Source of the DNA: Synechococcus sp. WH 8101
Lineage (GTDB): Bacteria; Cyanobacteriota; Cyanobacteriia; PCC-6307; Cyanobiaceae
Direction: 5' to 3'
NCBI RefSeq assembly: GCF_004209775.1
Contig: NZ_CP035914.1
Location: 186,001-250,000 of the forward strand
Length of the DNA stretch: 64,000 bases
The notes beneath the pieces are model-generated. The model searched no databases. It had not been told where the DNA came from and worked only from the letters and a program-made list of their open reading frames with translations. Both the position numbers and the translations under genes were made by a program. This document shows, one piece after another, positions 37,150 through 45,801 of the stretch. The first letter of the stretch is position 1. Each line of letters begins with the position of its first letter.

Positions 37150-39315
37150 TCAGATCACCACGCCGATGGGATGAAGGTCGGCTGGAAGCGAGGTTAGGGC
37201 CCCATGGAGGCCTGGGTCCGAGGCAATCAGCAAGGGGCCGCAGGTCTGGGGATCCACCAGCAGCTCCAGCAGGGCCCGGTGAGCGCTGCTGCCTGGCTGG
37301 ATCGTCCCGAGCTGGAGGGTGACGGCGGCGGCTTGATCACCGTTCGGGTCGAGCGCGCTCCAGGCCTGGCGGTTGGCGGGGGCGAGGCTGCTGGCGATGC
37401 CTTGTTCCAGCAGGGCGAGGGCGCCGGGCAGGGCTGGGATCGCGTCGGCATGGAGCTGGATCCGGCGGGAGCGATCCGGCGGCAGCATTTCGAGCAGATG
37501 GCCCAGCAACCCGAAGCCAGTGATGTCGGTGGCGGCATGGATAGCGCCAGGCTTGGTGGTCACCAGCTGTTGCAGTGTCTCCACCAGCTCATGCTGGCTT
37601 TGGTTCATCTGCTGCTGCGCCCGCTCCAGGTCGGCGGCCGCGGCGGCTCCGGCCATGGCGGCGGCGAACAGCACGCCGGTGCCGAGCGGACGGCTCAACC
37701 AGAGTTGATCACCGGCCTGCAGGCCGCGCTTGGGCCAGAAGCGCTCGGGTGCAACGGCGCCCTGCACGCTGAGGCTGACCTGCAATCCCAGGCTGATCGG
37801 GCTCGGGATGGCTTCTGGACCGGAGCTGCGCGCTTCCAGGGTGTGGCCGCCGATCAGGTCGGCGCCCTGTTCGCTCAGAGCGTCGCGGATGCCGGCGAGG
37901 GTCTGGCTGAGCAGATGCTGTTGCAGGCCCTCGGCCACGGCCGGCAGGGTCACCACCGCCTGGGCCGAGTGGGGCCGGGCACCGCAGGCCAAGAGGTCGG
38001 AGCAGGCATGGAGGGTGGTGAGGCGGGCGTTGAGCCAGGGGTCGCTGAGTAGGGCAGGGAAGCCATCCACGCTCTGCAGCAGCAGCTGGCCCTGATCATC
38101 ACGGCCCAGACACTGGGCATCCTCCGGCAGGCGGCCGAGGCGATCGAGGCCGGCCCTGGCTAGCGCCCGTTGCAGGGGCTGGGCTGGCAGCTTGGCGGCG
38201 CAACCGCGGCAGAGCATGGCGGCTTGCTGCGCACCTTCTGCAGCACTGGCCATGGCGTTGAGCGGCTGCAGGCGCGCCATGAAGCGGCGGTCGATCCGTT
38301 GTTTCCAGTGCCAGATCCAGCGCTGTGGCCCGAACCAGAAGGGCCCCCAGAGGGCCCAGGCCTGGGGGCGATCCCCGAGCAGTTGCAGGGCGCGGCGCTG
38401 GGGGCGCCAGCTGGGTGGTGTGCGGCCAGTTGCCAGGGCCTCCAGGGTCTGGGCCAGGGGCAGGGCAGCGCGCACGGCCCAGACGCCGGAGGGCGGCCGG
38501 GGCGCCGCGTCGATCACGGCGCAATCACCGGCGGCGAGGATCTCGGGATGGCCGAGCACCTGCAGGCTGGCGTTGGTGCGCAGGCGCCCTCGGCCATCGC
38601 AGGGCAGGCCACTGGCGGCGAGCCAGGAGGGGGCACGGCTGCCGCTGCAGTTGAGGACGGGGCCGCAAAGCTTGTGCTCGGCAGCCAGCAGTTGGATCCG
38701 GGCGCGCCTCAGGGCGCTGCGCAGGGACGCCGGCAGGCGATCGAGGTTGCGGGCTTGCAGCTGCAGGCGGCGTTGGGGCCAGCGCTGGCGCAGGGCGAGC
38801 ACCACCTCCAGCGCTGCCAGACCACTCCCCACCACCGTCAAGGGTGGTGCCGGAGCATCGAGATCAGCAGCAGCACCGCCTTCAGCATCTTGGACTTCTA
38901 ACCAGGCCAGGGCTGGCTCCAGGGGCTTGATCGCCACGGTGTCGATCGCAACAGCACCTTCCAGCGCCGGGGTGAGGCAGCCGAGGTTGCAGCTGAGGCG
39001 CCGGTAGGGGAGGGCGGGGCGGCCCTGCAGCAGCAGCTGCTGATTGTGGGGATCGATCCCGGTGATCTCCGCCTGCACGAAGGCGATACCGGCCCGATCA
39101 GCCAGGGCGGCGAGATCGAGGCTCACGTCGCCTCGCTGGTAGTGGCCGGCGATCAGGCTCGGGATCATGCCGGAATAGAGGCTGGTGCGGCTGCGGCTCA
39201 CGAGGGTGATCAACCCTGGCGGCCGGCGACGCGGTTGCATCGCCCAGCGGCGCAGCACCAGGGCGTGGCTGTGGCCACCGCCGGCGAGCAGCAGATGCTG
39301 ATCAGACGCCGCCAT
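37150..39315 (-). CDS. selD: Selenophosphate synthetase fused to an N-terminal NADH-dehydrogenase-like flavoprotein
   Basis: 721 residues. Residues 5-345 are a pyridine-nucleotide-disulfide oxidoreductase-like domain with the FAD loop LAGGGHSHALV near 10 and a second nucleotide site VVGSGLAALEVVLALR. Residues about 365-721 are SelD, which makes selenophosphate from selenide and ATP. CRGCAAKL puts cysteines at 369 and 372 with a nearby Lys, as in the SelD active site, and GGHTLEARSSGPEA, TDITGFGLLGHL and the C-terminal glycine-rich loop follow. The fusion occurs in other cyanobacteria and some eukaryotes. Selenophosphate would serve tRNA 2-selenouridine; no selA/selB was seen here. Confidence 0.9.
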   Translation of the reverse strand: MAASDQHLLLAGGGHSHALVLRRWAMQPRRRPPGLITLVSRSRTSLYSGMIPSLIAGHYQRGDVSLDLAALADRAGIAFVQAEITGIDPHNQQLLLQGRPALPYRRLSCNLGCLTPALEGAVAIDTVAIKPLEPALAWLEVQDAEGGAAADLDAPAPPLTVVGSGLAALEVVLALRQRWPQRRLQLQARNLDRLPASLRSALRRARIQLLAAEHKLCGPVLNCSGSRAPSWLAASGLPCDGRGRLRTNASLQVLGHPEILAAGDCAVIDAAPRPPSGVWAVRAALPLAQTLEALATGRTPPSWRPQRRALQLLGDRPQAWALWGPFWFGPQRWIWHWKQRIDRRFMARLQPLNAMASAAEGAQQAAMLCRGCAAKLPAQPLQRALARAGLDRLGRLPEDAQCLGRDDQGQLLLQSVDGFPALLSDPWLNARLTTLHACSDLLACGARPHSAQAVVTLPAVAEGLQQHLLSQTLAGIRDALSEQGADLIGGHTLEARSSGPEAIPSPISLGLQVSLSVQGAVAPERFWPKRGLQAGDQLWLSRPLGTGVLFAAAMAGAAAAADLERAQQQMNQSQHELVETLQQLVTTKPGAIHAATDITGFGLLGHLLEMLPPDRSRRIQLHADAIPALPGALALLEQGIASSLAPANRQAWSALDPNGDQAAAVTLQLGTIQPGSSAHRALLELLVDPQTCGPLLIASDPGLHGALTSLPADLHPIGVVI

Positions 39316-40171
39316 GATTGCGCTTCAGTTCCGCCCGCACCCCCGCCTGGTTAGGCGTGTTGACGCGACGGTTGAGCTTGAACACGGGTGCCTGCGCAAC
39401 GGTGGGCTTTCTGAGCGGTGCTGCTGCGTTCCCGGCGCCTCCTTCATCGGCATGGAACTGCAACCAATGGCAGGGCCCAGCGGACAGGGTCGGCACTGCG
39501 CGCCAGAGGGCCCGCAGGGGCGGCTGGGTTCTGAGGATCTCCGTGAAGCAGTAGTGCTGGCCGAAATAGGGCAGGTGGGCGCTGAGGCGATGGGTGAGGG
39601 GGTGGCACCAGATGCGCGCGGCGTGGGGCGAGTGTTTGAGACGGTGCTTGAGCCACCGCCGCAGCGGTTTCTGCAGAGGCTTGCACCATTTCGGCCGCGG
39701 GTAACGCAGCAACTGCTCGTAGCGCTTGCTCCAGTGCTGCATCAGGGGGTGATCGGGGCTGCTGGCCAGGAACCAGTTGGAGAGCAGACGATCGGGGCCC
39801 GGGTTGGCAAAGGCGAAGAAGCCCTCGTCACAACGCTCCGGCAGCCAGGCATCAAGCGGTTGGCGGCAGAGCACGGTGGCATCGGCCCACACGCCGCCAT
39901 GGTGGAGCAGCAGCTGCAGGCGCAACCAGTCGGCCTGATGGGCAGGCTTGAGCTCAGGCAGGGTGCTGTAACGCTGCAAGGCAGCGGCAGGAAGCCAGTG
40001 TGACCAGTCGTCATACGTAACGACACGCACCGACCAGGCAGGGTTGAGCGCGGCCCAGCGTTGGATGCAGGCCTGCACAAGGTCGGGTGCAGTCTGGAGA
40101 CCCTGATGCCAGGCGATCCAGAGCGTGCGGGGGATCAGAAGCCGATGCTGGCGCGGAACACCCAGTTCCAT
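39302..40171 (-). CDS. Capsular polysaccharide synthesis-type glycosyltransferase (GT32-like)
   Basis: 289 residues from ATG at 40171, which sits inside the end of the outer-membrane protein gene (37-bp overlap). No later ATG fits, because homology starts at IPRTLWIAWHQGLQTAP. The segment AHQADWLRLQLLLHHGGVW near 91 followed by DAT is the donor motif of capsule-synthesis (PF05704-like) and GT32 enzymes. NPGPDRLLSNWFLAS follows in the usual order. Its stop overlaps the selD ATG by 14 bp, so expression of selD depends on this operon. Probably adds a sugar to a surface glycan; donor unknown. Confidence 0.78.
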   Translation of the reverse strand: MELGVPRQHRLLIPRTLWIAWHQGLQTAPDLVQACIQRWAALNPAWSVRVVTYDDWSHWLPAAALQRYSTLPELKPAHQADWLRLQLLLHHGGVWADATVLCRQPLDAWLPERCDEGFFAFANPGPDRLLSNWFLASSPDHPLMQHWSKRYEQLLRYPRPKWCKPLQKPLRRWLKHRLKHSPHAARIWCHPLTHRLSAHLPYFGQHYCFTEILRTQPPLRALWRAVPTLSAGPCHWLQFHADEGGAGNAAAPLRKPTVAQAPVFKLNRRVNTPNQAGVRAELKRNHGGV

Positions 40172-41499
40172 TCGTCGGAGGGTAGGAATTCGTCTTTCTG
40201 GGCGAAGTTGACGCCCCAGGTGAGCCGCATCGGGATGCCGCCGGTGAGATTGATCGAGGCACCAAGGATCGATTCAAAACTGTTGTATTCCAGGAACATG
40301 CCCCACCATTCGTTGAATACCACTGCCACGGTGCCGATCGGCCCCCAGCAGAGGTTGTTGTCGATGGCGTAGGTGCCTTGCCGATTCTGCACGTTGTTGA
40401 TGCAGGCAAATTGCAGGTTCTTGTTCTGGGCGAATTTGGTGGTGCCGAAGCCGCCGTTGGCGATCAGCAGGGGATAGTCCTTGCCGCCACTGCCGAGCCA
40501 CCAGCCCTTGGAGGCCATCAGATAGAAATTCCGGCCCGTATCGGTGAATTCATCCCACTGGAGGATCTGTTCACCACCGAAAGCAATGCCGCCGGTGTCG
40601 CCGATCTGCCGAGCGATGCGGAACCCGCTCGACACGCCCTCGCCGACGGCCGTCGAACCACCGGCTGCGTCGTCACCCTGATACACACTCCGGAAGGAGG
40701 TGTTGAGTCCCAGGCTCCAGTGGGTGGTCTGGAGGATGTTGGCACTGATTATGGCGTTGCCATCGCCGTTGTTCCAGGCAAAGAAATCGCTGCCTTCCGG
40801 CCGGCGGCTGAAACCCCGGATCGAGGCATCGGCAAACCAACGCTGGCTCCAGCGAAAGCCATTGGGCACCTGCCAGCCAATATCTGGCCCCACCAGCCCA
40901 TCGCCAAAGGCAATCGAGCGATTGAGGGCTTGTAGTGGCGGCGGCGGTGGCAGCTCGGGCACGCGGCTCGGTTGGTCCTGCTCGATCGCCAGCGCCTCGG
41001 GCGGCGGTGTTTCCTGCTCTTCCACCCGCACGGTGGTGGAGTCTTCCTGGGTGATGGTTTCGGTGCTTCCATCGCCCTCAGCCACCTGGATCTGCACCTC
41101 GGTGCTTTCTTCCACTTCGGCGATCGCCTCAGTGCCGGGCAGCGGCTCCCACACCACGGTCGTGGGCGCAGGAACGGCGCCCTCACTGGAAGCATCAGCG
41201 GGCACGGGCTCCCAGACCACGGCTTGCGCTGTGACTGGCGCTGAGGGTTTGGTTTCGCCTCCGCGAGTCTCGCCAGGCTCCTCCACTGGCTCCCAGGCGA
41301 TCGGTGGTGCGCTCTCTTGGCCGCTGGTGCTCCCTCCACCACCATCCACCGCCGGCACCAGGATCTGCGACTCCTCCGCCTGCTTGGGGGTCACCGGTTC
41401 CCACACCACCTGGGCGCGCAGGGGAGCTCCAAGCAGGGCCCCGGCTCCCACCAGGGCAAGCCAGCGCTGGCGGCGCCTTGCGCGCCCCACCAACGCCAT
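40135..41499 (-). CDS. Secreted outer-membrane beta-barrel-type protein with repeated WEPV motifs
   Basis: 454 residues. ATG at 41499 (MALVGRARRRQRW) gives a signal peptide of about 30 residues ending near APLRAQ. The open frame upstream lies over galE and is not used. Residues 30-200 are a Pro/Glu/Ser/Thr-rich linker with four repeats: VVWEPVTP, IAWEPVEE, VVWEPVPA and VVWEPLPG. Residues 230-454 alternate polar and hydrophobic residues with many aromatics and end in Phe (RASIGF), as outer-membrane barrels do. It follows galE with a 1-bp overlap in the wza-wzz-galE operon, so a role in glycan export or anchoring is plausible but unproven. Confidence 0.75.
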   Translation of the reverse strand: MALVGRARRRQRWLALVGAGALLGAPLRAQVVWEPVTPKQAEESQILVPAVDGGGGSTSGQESAPPIAWEPVEEPGETRGGETKPSAPVTAQAVVWEPVPADASSEGAVPAPTTVVWEPLPGTEAIAEVEESTEVQIQVAEGDGSTETITQEDSTTVRVEEQETPPPEALAIEQDQPSRVPELPPPPPLQALNRSIAFGDGLVGPDIGWQVPNGFRWSQRWFADASIRGFSRRPEGSDFFAWNNGDGNAIISANILQTTHWSLGLNTSFRSVYQGDDAAGGSTAVGEGVSSGFRIARQIGDTGGIAFGGEQILQWDEFTDTGRNFYLMASKGWWLGSGGKDYPLLIANGGFGTTKFAQNKNLQFACINNVQNRQGTYAIDNNLCWGPIGTVAVVFNEWWGMFLEYNSFESILGASINLTGGIPMRLTWGVNFAQKDEFLPSDEWNWVFRASIGF

Positions 41500-42542
41500 C
41501 AGGACGCCCCCTGGTAGCCCTGGGGATTGGCCGATTGCCAAGCCCAGCCGTCGCGGCACATGTCGGCCAGAGAGCGCTGGGTGCGCCAACCGAGGCGCTC
41601 GGCAGCAAGGGAGGGATCGGCCACGGTGATCGCTGCATCGCCGGGGCGGCGATCCACCACCTCATAGGGCACAGCACGCCCGGAGGCGGCCTCAAAGGCA
41701 CGAACCACTTCGAGCACCGAAGCCCCCACACCACTGCCGAGGTTGAGGGTGAGCAGCTGGGGCCTATCCCCCAGCAGGGCATCGAGGGCGGCGCGGTGGC
41801 CCTCGGCCAGGTCCATCACGTGGATGTAGTCGCGCACGCCGCTGCCGTCGGGGGTGGGCCAGTCGCCACCGAACACGCTCAGGCGCTGGCGCCGGCCGAT
41901 CGCCACCTGGCTCACGAACGGGAAGAGGTTGTTGGGGATGCCGTTGGGGTCTTCGCCGATGCGGCCGGAGGGGTGGGCGCCCACGGGGTTGAAGTAGCGC
42001 AGGCAGGCAATGCGCCAGGCGTCCGGTGCGCTAGCGGCCAGATCGGCGAGCATGCGCTCCACCGACGCCTTGGTGTGGCCGTAGGGGTTGATCGGCTGCA
42101 CCGGTGCGGTTTCTGGGATCGGCACCGTTTCTGGATAGCCGTAGAGGGTGGCGCTGCTGCTGAACACCAGCGTGCGGCAGCCGTGGGCGTCCATGGTGCT
42201 CAAAAGGGCGCGGGAGCCGGCCACGTTCACGTCCCAATAGCGCAGGGGCTGGGCGACGGATTCGCCGACGGCCTTGAGGCCAGCGAAGTGGATCACCGCC
42301 TCGATCGGCGCGCCCGCCGCGTCGGCACTAGCGAACACCTGCTCCAGCAGCACCGGATCGCGTAGATCACCGCGCACCAGCTCGAGCGAACGACCGGCCA
42401 GCTCCTGAACCCGCTCCAGGGCCACTGGTGAGCTGTTGGAGAAATCGTCGAGCACCACCAGGTCGTGGCCAGCCTCGAGCAGCACCACACAGGTGTGGCT
42501 GCCAATGAAGCCGGCACCGCCGGTGATGAGCAGGCGCGCCAT
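41499..42542 (-). CDS. galE: UDP-glucose 4-epimerase
   Basis: 347 residues. Interconverts UDP-glucose and UDP-galactose (and in some homologues the N-acetyl forms), giving galactose donors for the nearby transferases. The Rossmann loop is TGGAGFIGSHT (7-17), the catalytic triad region is SSSATLYG and YGHTKASVE, and LRYFNPVGAHPSG and GDWPTPDGSGVRDYIHV are classic GalE segments. It lies 9 bp after the Wzz-like gene and shares one base with the outer-membrane protein start. Length and motifs are fully typical. Confidence 0.95.
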   Translation of the reverse strand: MARLLITGGAGFIGSHTCVVLLEAGHDLVVLDDFSNSSPVALERVQELAGRSLELVRGDLRDPVLLEQVFASADAAGAPIEAVIHFAGLKAVGESVAQPLRYWDVNVAGSRALLSTMDAHGCRTLVFSSSATLYGYPETVPIPETAPVQPINPYGHTKASVERMLADLAASAPDAWRIACLRYFNPVGAHPSGRIGEDPNGIPNNLFPFVSQVAIGRRQRLSVFGGDWPTPDGSGVRDYIHVMDLAEGHRAALDALLGDRPQLLTLNLGSGVGASVLEVVRAFEAASGRAVPYEVVDRRPGDAAITVADPSLAAERLGWRTQRSLADMCRDGWAWQSANPQGYQGAS

Positions 42543-42551
42543 GGGCTTCCC

Positions 42552-44303
42552 TCAGGCCTCGGTGGAAGCGTCGAGCCCGGTGTCGAGCAGCACCCAGCCG
42601 GCCACCGGGCTGCCCTGGAGGGCGAGCTGTTCGCACAGTTGACGCAGCTGTTCGCGTTTGGCGGCGCCGGGAGCGGTGAGCAGCAGCTGGGTGGCGGCGC
42701 TGCGGGTGGCGAGCAGATCGCGACTCACGACCAGTTCGCGTGCGCTGCCGAGGGCCCGGCGTAGCTCGGCGGTGAAGCCTTCGAGGGCGTCAGCATCGAG
42801 CGCACCCACGGGGATCAGGGCGATGGCACCGCTGCCGCGCAGGGGACCATCGGCAAGCAGCTGGATCGGGGCGCGCCAGGCGTCTGGGGTGATGGCGCCA
42901 TGGAAGGGCAGGCGCTCGAGCAGGGGGCCAGGCAGGTCGCGGCTGAGCTCATCGCTGCTGAACACGCGGCCACTACGGCGATCGGCTACCAGGGCACCGC
43001 CACTGCCGAGCACGAGGCCGACGAGCAGGCCGAGGGCGAGGGTGCGGCCCTTGCGGGGGCTCACGGGCTTGTCGAGCAGGGTGGGGGTGGAGATCAGCTC
43101 CCAAGGGCTGGTGGCGCGGGCCTGCTCCAGCTGGAATTGCTTGAGCAGGTTCTGCAAGCTCACCAGGGTGGCCTCATCGCGCAGGGCCTCCTGGGTGAGT
43201 TCGCGGTGGCGGGCCACCACCTCCTTGGGGCGGTTGAGGGCTTGGAGGTTGGCCTGGGCCAGATCGAGCTCGCCTTTGAGCAGGGCGATCGTCTGTTGGT
43301 TGATGTAGCGCACCAGGGTGTTGCGCTCCCGTTGCAGCTTCTGCACCAGGGGGTCATTGTCTTTGAAGCGGGACCGCAGCTCGGCCAGGCGGGTCTCCAC
43401 CGAGGTGAGCTGGTCGAAGGTCGACGACTTGTCGGTGAGGGAGGCGAGCTGGGAGGCGAAATAGAGGGAGCCGGCACCGGCTTTGGTGGCTTCCTGGATC
43501 TGCACCTGCAGCGCCTTCACTTTCTGCTGGGCGGCGGTGCGGGCCGCTTCCACACTGCCGCCACTGCCAGCCACTTTCGCTCCGCTTCCTTCAGCTCCAC
43601 CGGCCCCGGCCACGCTGCCGGCGAGGGGCAGGCCATCGAGCAGGCCGAGACCGTTGGCGTAGCCATAGTCGAGGGCGGCGCGGGAGCTGGCCTCCGCCTG
43701 GGGTTTGATCTGGTTGATCTGCTCTTTGAGATAGGCGATCACATTGTTGAGTTCGCGGGCGCGGCCGCGATTGGAATAGCTCTGGTAGGCCTGGGAGATC
43801 ATGCGGGTGATCGGCAGCACCAGTTGTTCGTTGGTGTCGCGGAATTCCACGTTGAGCACGGAGGTGGCTTTTTCTTGTTCAGCGGTGATCGCCGACTTGG
43901 CCCAATTCTGAAATCGCATGGCTTTGGCTTCTTCAGGCGGTTTGCGCGCTTTCACGGCATCGAAGACGGGCCGCAGCACCGAAGGGCTGTTGAGGATCTG
44001 CACCTCGGTGGCGATCGAGTCGCCGCCGCCGCCGAGGCCCGCGATCGCCGCCAGGGCAGGGTTCTGGGAGAGCAAAGAGGCAGCGCCACCCGCTTTTTCG
44101 CCAGACAGAACGATCTGGAACTCACCCTGATACACCGGCTTGGTGCGAGCCAGTTGAATTCCAGCGATCAGGAGTCCAAGAACCCCTCCCCCCACGATCC
44201 AGGGCCAGCGGCGCACAAGAGCGCCGGCCACCTGGCGCAGATCGATCTCGTCGTCGCTGGCTGGGGTGATCGCCAGGGGCTGTTCAGCGGGGGCGGTGGT
44301 CAT
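42552..44303 (-). CDS. Wzz-like polysaccharide co-polymerase without a recognisable tyrosine-kinase site
   Basis: 583 residues. An inner-membrane chain-length determinant with transmembrane helix 1 near residue 34-52, a long periplasmic coiled coil (about 190-400), a Pro-rich run TPTLLDKPVSPRKGRTLALG (the usual P-rich motif before helix 2), and helix 2 near 430-450. The roughly 130-residue cytosolic tail has a remnant Rossmann-like end (LLLTAPGAAKREQLRQLCEQ, then PVAGWVLLD) but no Walker A loop, unlike the kinase-carrying PCP-2a class. The insertion GSVAGAGGAEGSGAKVAGSG near 235 is unusual. It is 13 bp from the Wza-like gene. Confidence 0.85.
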   Translation of the reverse strand: MTTAPAEQPLAITPASDDEIDLRQVAGALVRRWPWIVGGGVLGLLIAGIQLARTKPVYQGEFQIVLSGEKAGGAASLLSQNPALAAIAGLGGGGDSIATEVQILNSPSVLRPVFDAVKARKPPEEAKAMRFQNWAKSAITAEQEKATSVLNVEFRDTNEQLVLPITRMISQAYQSYSNRGRARELNNVIAYLKEQINQIKPQAEASSRAALDYGYANGLGLLDGLPLAGSVAGAGGAEGSGAKVAGSGGSVEAARTAAQQKVKALQVQIQEATKAGAGSLYFASQLASLTDKSSTFDQLTSVETRLAELRSRFKDNDPLVQKLQRERNTLVRYINQQTIALLKGELDLAQANLQALNRPKEVVARHRELTQEALRDEATLVSLQNLLKQFQLEQARATSPWELISTPTLLDKPVSPRKGRTLALGLLVGLVLGSGGALVADRRSGRVFSSDELSRDLPGPLLERLPFHGAITPDAWRAPIQLLADGPLRGSGAIALIPVGALDADALEGFTAELRRALGSARELVVSRDLLATRSAATQLLLTAPGAAKREQLRQLCEQLALQGSPVAGWVLLDTGLDASTEA

Positions 44304-44316
44304 GGCAGCAGCTCCC

Positions 44317-45558
44317 TCACTTGAACAGGCTGTAGACGGAATAGATGCCCACGGCAGGAGCAGTGAGCTCATTGAGCACGGTGACGGTGGCCGAGAGGGG
44401 TGAGTCGTTCACCCTCACCACATCACCAGCCATCAGGATCGGATTCTTGTAAGACCCGGCCGGATTGGCGCCGCCTACGAAGAACTTGCGTTTGTCGGTG
44501 GTGCCGTCGCGGTTGAAGCGGATAAACTCCACCTGGCCGCGCAGCAGTTTCTGGCCACCGGCGGCAGCGAGGGCCTGGTCGAGGGAGGCCCCCTGGGGCA
44601 GCACCTTGGCGCCGGGCTCGCGGACGCGACCGGTCACGTACACCTGAAAGAAATCGGGGCTGAGGTTGGTCTGGCCAGCTTTGATGATCTGCTCGCGCAG
44701 TTCCGTTGGTGATCGGGCGACGACGACGGTGTCGCCATCGAAGAGGCGGATGTTCTGGGATTCGTTGCCCTCAGTGATCAGGGTGAGGAAATCGAGGGTG
44801 GTGCGCATCTTGCCGCCACCACTGCTGAGGGGGCGTTTGCGGGTGACGGACACCTCGCTGAGCTTGGAGAAGGGGGTGACGCCACCGGCGGTGCGCAGGG
44901 CATCGAAGACGGTGGGCAGACGCAGGCCTGTCTGAATCTGAACGCCACCGATGGTGGGCTTGGCTTGGGCTGCTGGATTGATCACAGGATTGCGGCCGGC
45001 AACAAAGTCGTTTGGATTCACCGGGTTGGCGCTGACTTCGCGAACGCTGATGTCGACTGAGCTTGCTCCGCTCTGGGGTATTTCTTGCTGCCCGGAGAGG
45101 TAGTAATAGCCAGGCCGGGCCACTTCACCGCCGATGTAGACGCGAATCGGCCGGTAGGCGGCCGGGCTCACGAACACCTGGGGATCGCGCACGTAGGCGC
45201 TGAACTGCTGGGTGAGGAAGTAGCGCAGCTCCTCCACCGTGAGCCCCTCCACGAAGAGGGAGCGCAGCCGCGGCAGGTAGAGGGTGCCGTCGGGGCCGAT
45301 GGTGAACACACCCGAATACTCGGGCACATCGAGCAGCTCCACCACCACGGCATCACCGGGGCCAAGGATGTAGGCGTCCTGGATCGGCGCAGTGGGCAAG
45401 GGTCGCGGCGTGCTGGTTTTGGCGGGCGCCTTGATGGTGATCGTGTCGCTGACGCTCTCCTGCAGCTGGATCGTCTCCTGCAGCTGTTGCCCTTGCACGG
45501 CCGGGAGGGCCGTGGTGAGGGCAAGGCCCGCACAGGTGAGGTAGCAACGCTTTTTCAT
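44317..45558 (-). CDS. Wza-like polysaccharide export protein (outer-membrane OPX family)
   Basis: 413 residues. ATG at 45558 (MKKRCYLTCAGLALTT) gives a signal peptide ending near PAVQGQ. There is no lipobox cysteine at the right place, so it is probably not a lipoprotein. The Poly_export domain follows, AYILGPGDAVVVELLDVPEY near 63-82 and IGPDGTLYLPRLRSLFVEG, with SLBB domains PIRVYIGGEVARPGYYYLSG and FQVYVTGRVREPGAKVLP. The C-terminal end has VRVNDSPLSA. It should form the channel through which the glycan leaves the periplasm. It heads the minus-strand export operon and is divergent from gmd across 243 bp. Confidence 0.9.
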   Translation of the reverse strand: MKKRCYLTCAGLALTTALPAVQGQQLQETIQLQESVSDTITIKAPAKTSTPRPLPTAPIQDAYILGPGDAVVVELLDVPEYSGVFTIGPDGTLYLPRLRSLFVEGLTVEELRYFLTQQFSAYVRDPQVFVSPAAYRPIRVYIGGEVARPGYYYLSGQQEIPQSGASSVDISVREVSANPVNPNDFVAGRNPVINPAAQAKPTIGGVQIQTGLRLPTVFDALRTAGGVTPFSKLSEVSVTRKRPLSSGGGKMRTTLDFLTLITEGNESQNIRLFDGDTVVVARSPTELREQIIKAGQTNLSPDFFQVYVTGRVREPGAKVLPQGASLDQALAAAGGQKLLRGQVEFIRFNRDGTTDKRKFFVGGANPAGSYKNPILMAGDVVRVNDSPLSATVTVLNELTAPAVGIYSVYSLFK

Positions 45559-45582
45559 GGGTGGCAGTGTATGGGAGACCTG

Positions 45583-45598
45583 CGTCGCAACTGCGACG
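45583..45598. promoter_or_regulatory. Perfect inverted repeat in the wza/gmd divergent promoter region
   Basis: CGTCGCA and TGCGACG are perfect 7-bp arms separated by two bases (AC), 24 bp upstream of the wza ATG. Short, tightly spaced palindromes of this sort in a 243-bp divergent region are typical of dimeric transcription-factor sites. As RNA it would make a small hairpin, but there is no T-run. No regulator gene is visible nearby. Function is inferred. Confidence 0.35.
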
Positions 45599-45801
45599 GG
45601 GTGGCCGGGCCCTGAAGCGGATCGCTGCAGCTGGTTGTGGCGCTGCTGCACTGCTGCCACCGGCCGCCGCACCTCCACAGACGACACTGGTTCATGGCAC
45701 ACTCCCCACAGCACCAGTACTGAGACGGTTGAGCCGCTGCTCCCGTCCTGGGCTGGTTGCAGGCAGGGCTGGCATGTCTGCCTGTTTTCTCTCCTCCATC
45801 G

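Noticed and set aside
39302-40171. Later start for the capsule-type glycosyltransferase to avoid overlap
   Set aside because: No ATG, GTG or TTG lies between the ATG at 40171 and the start of homology at IPRTLW; the overlap is accepted.
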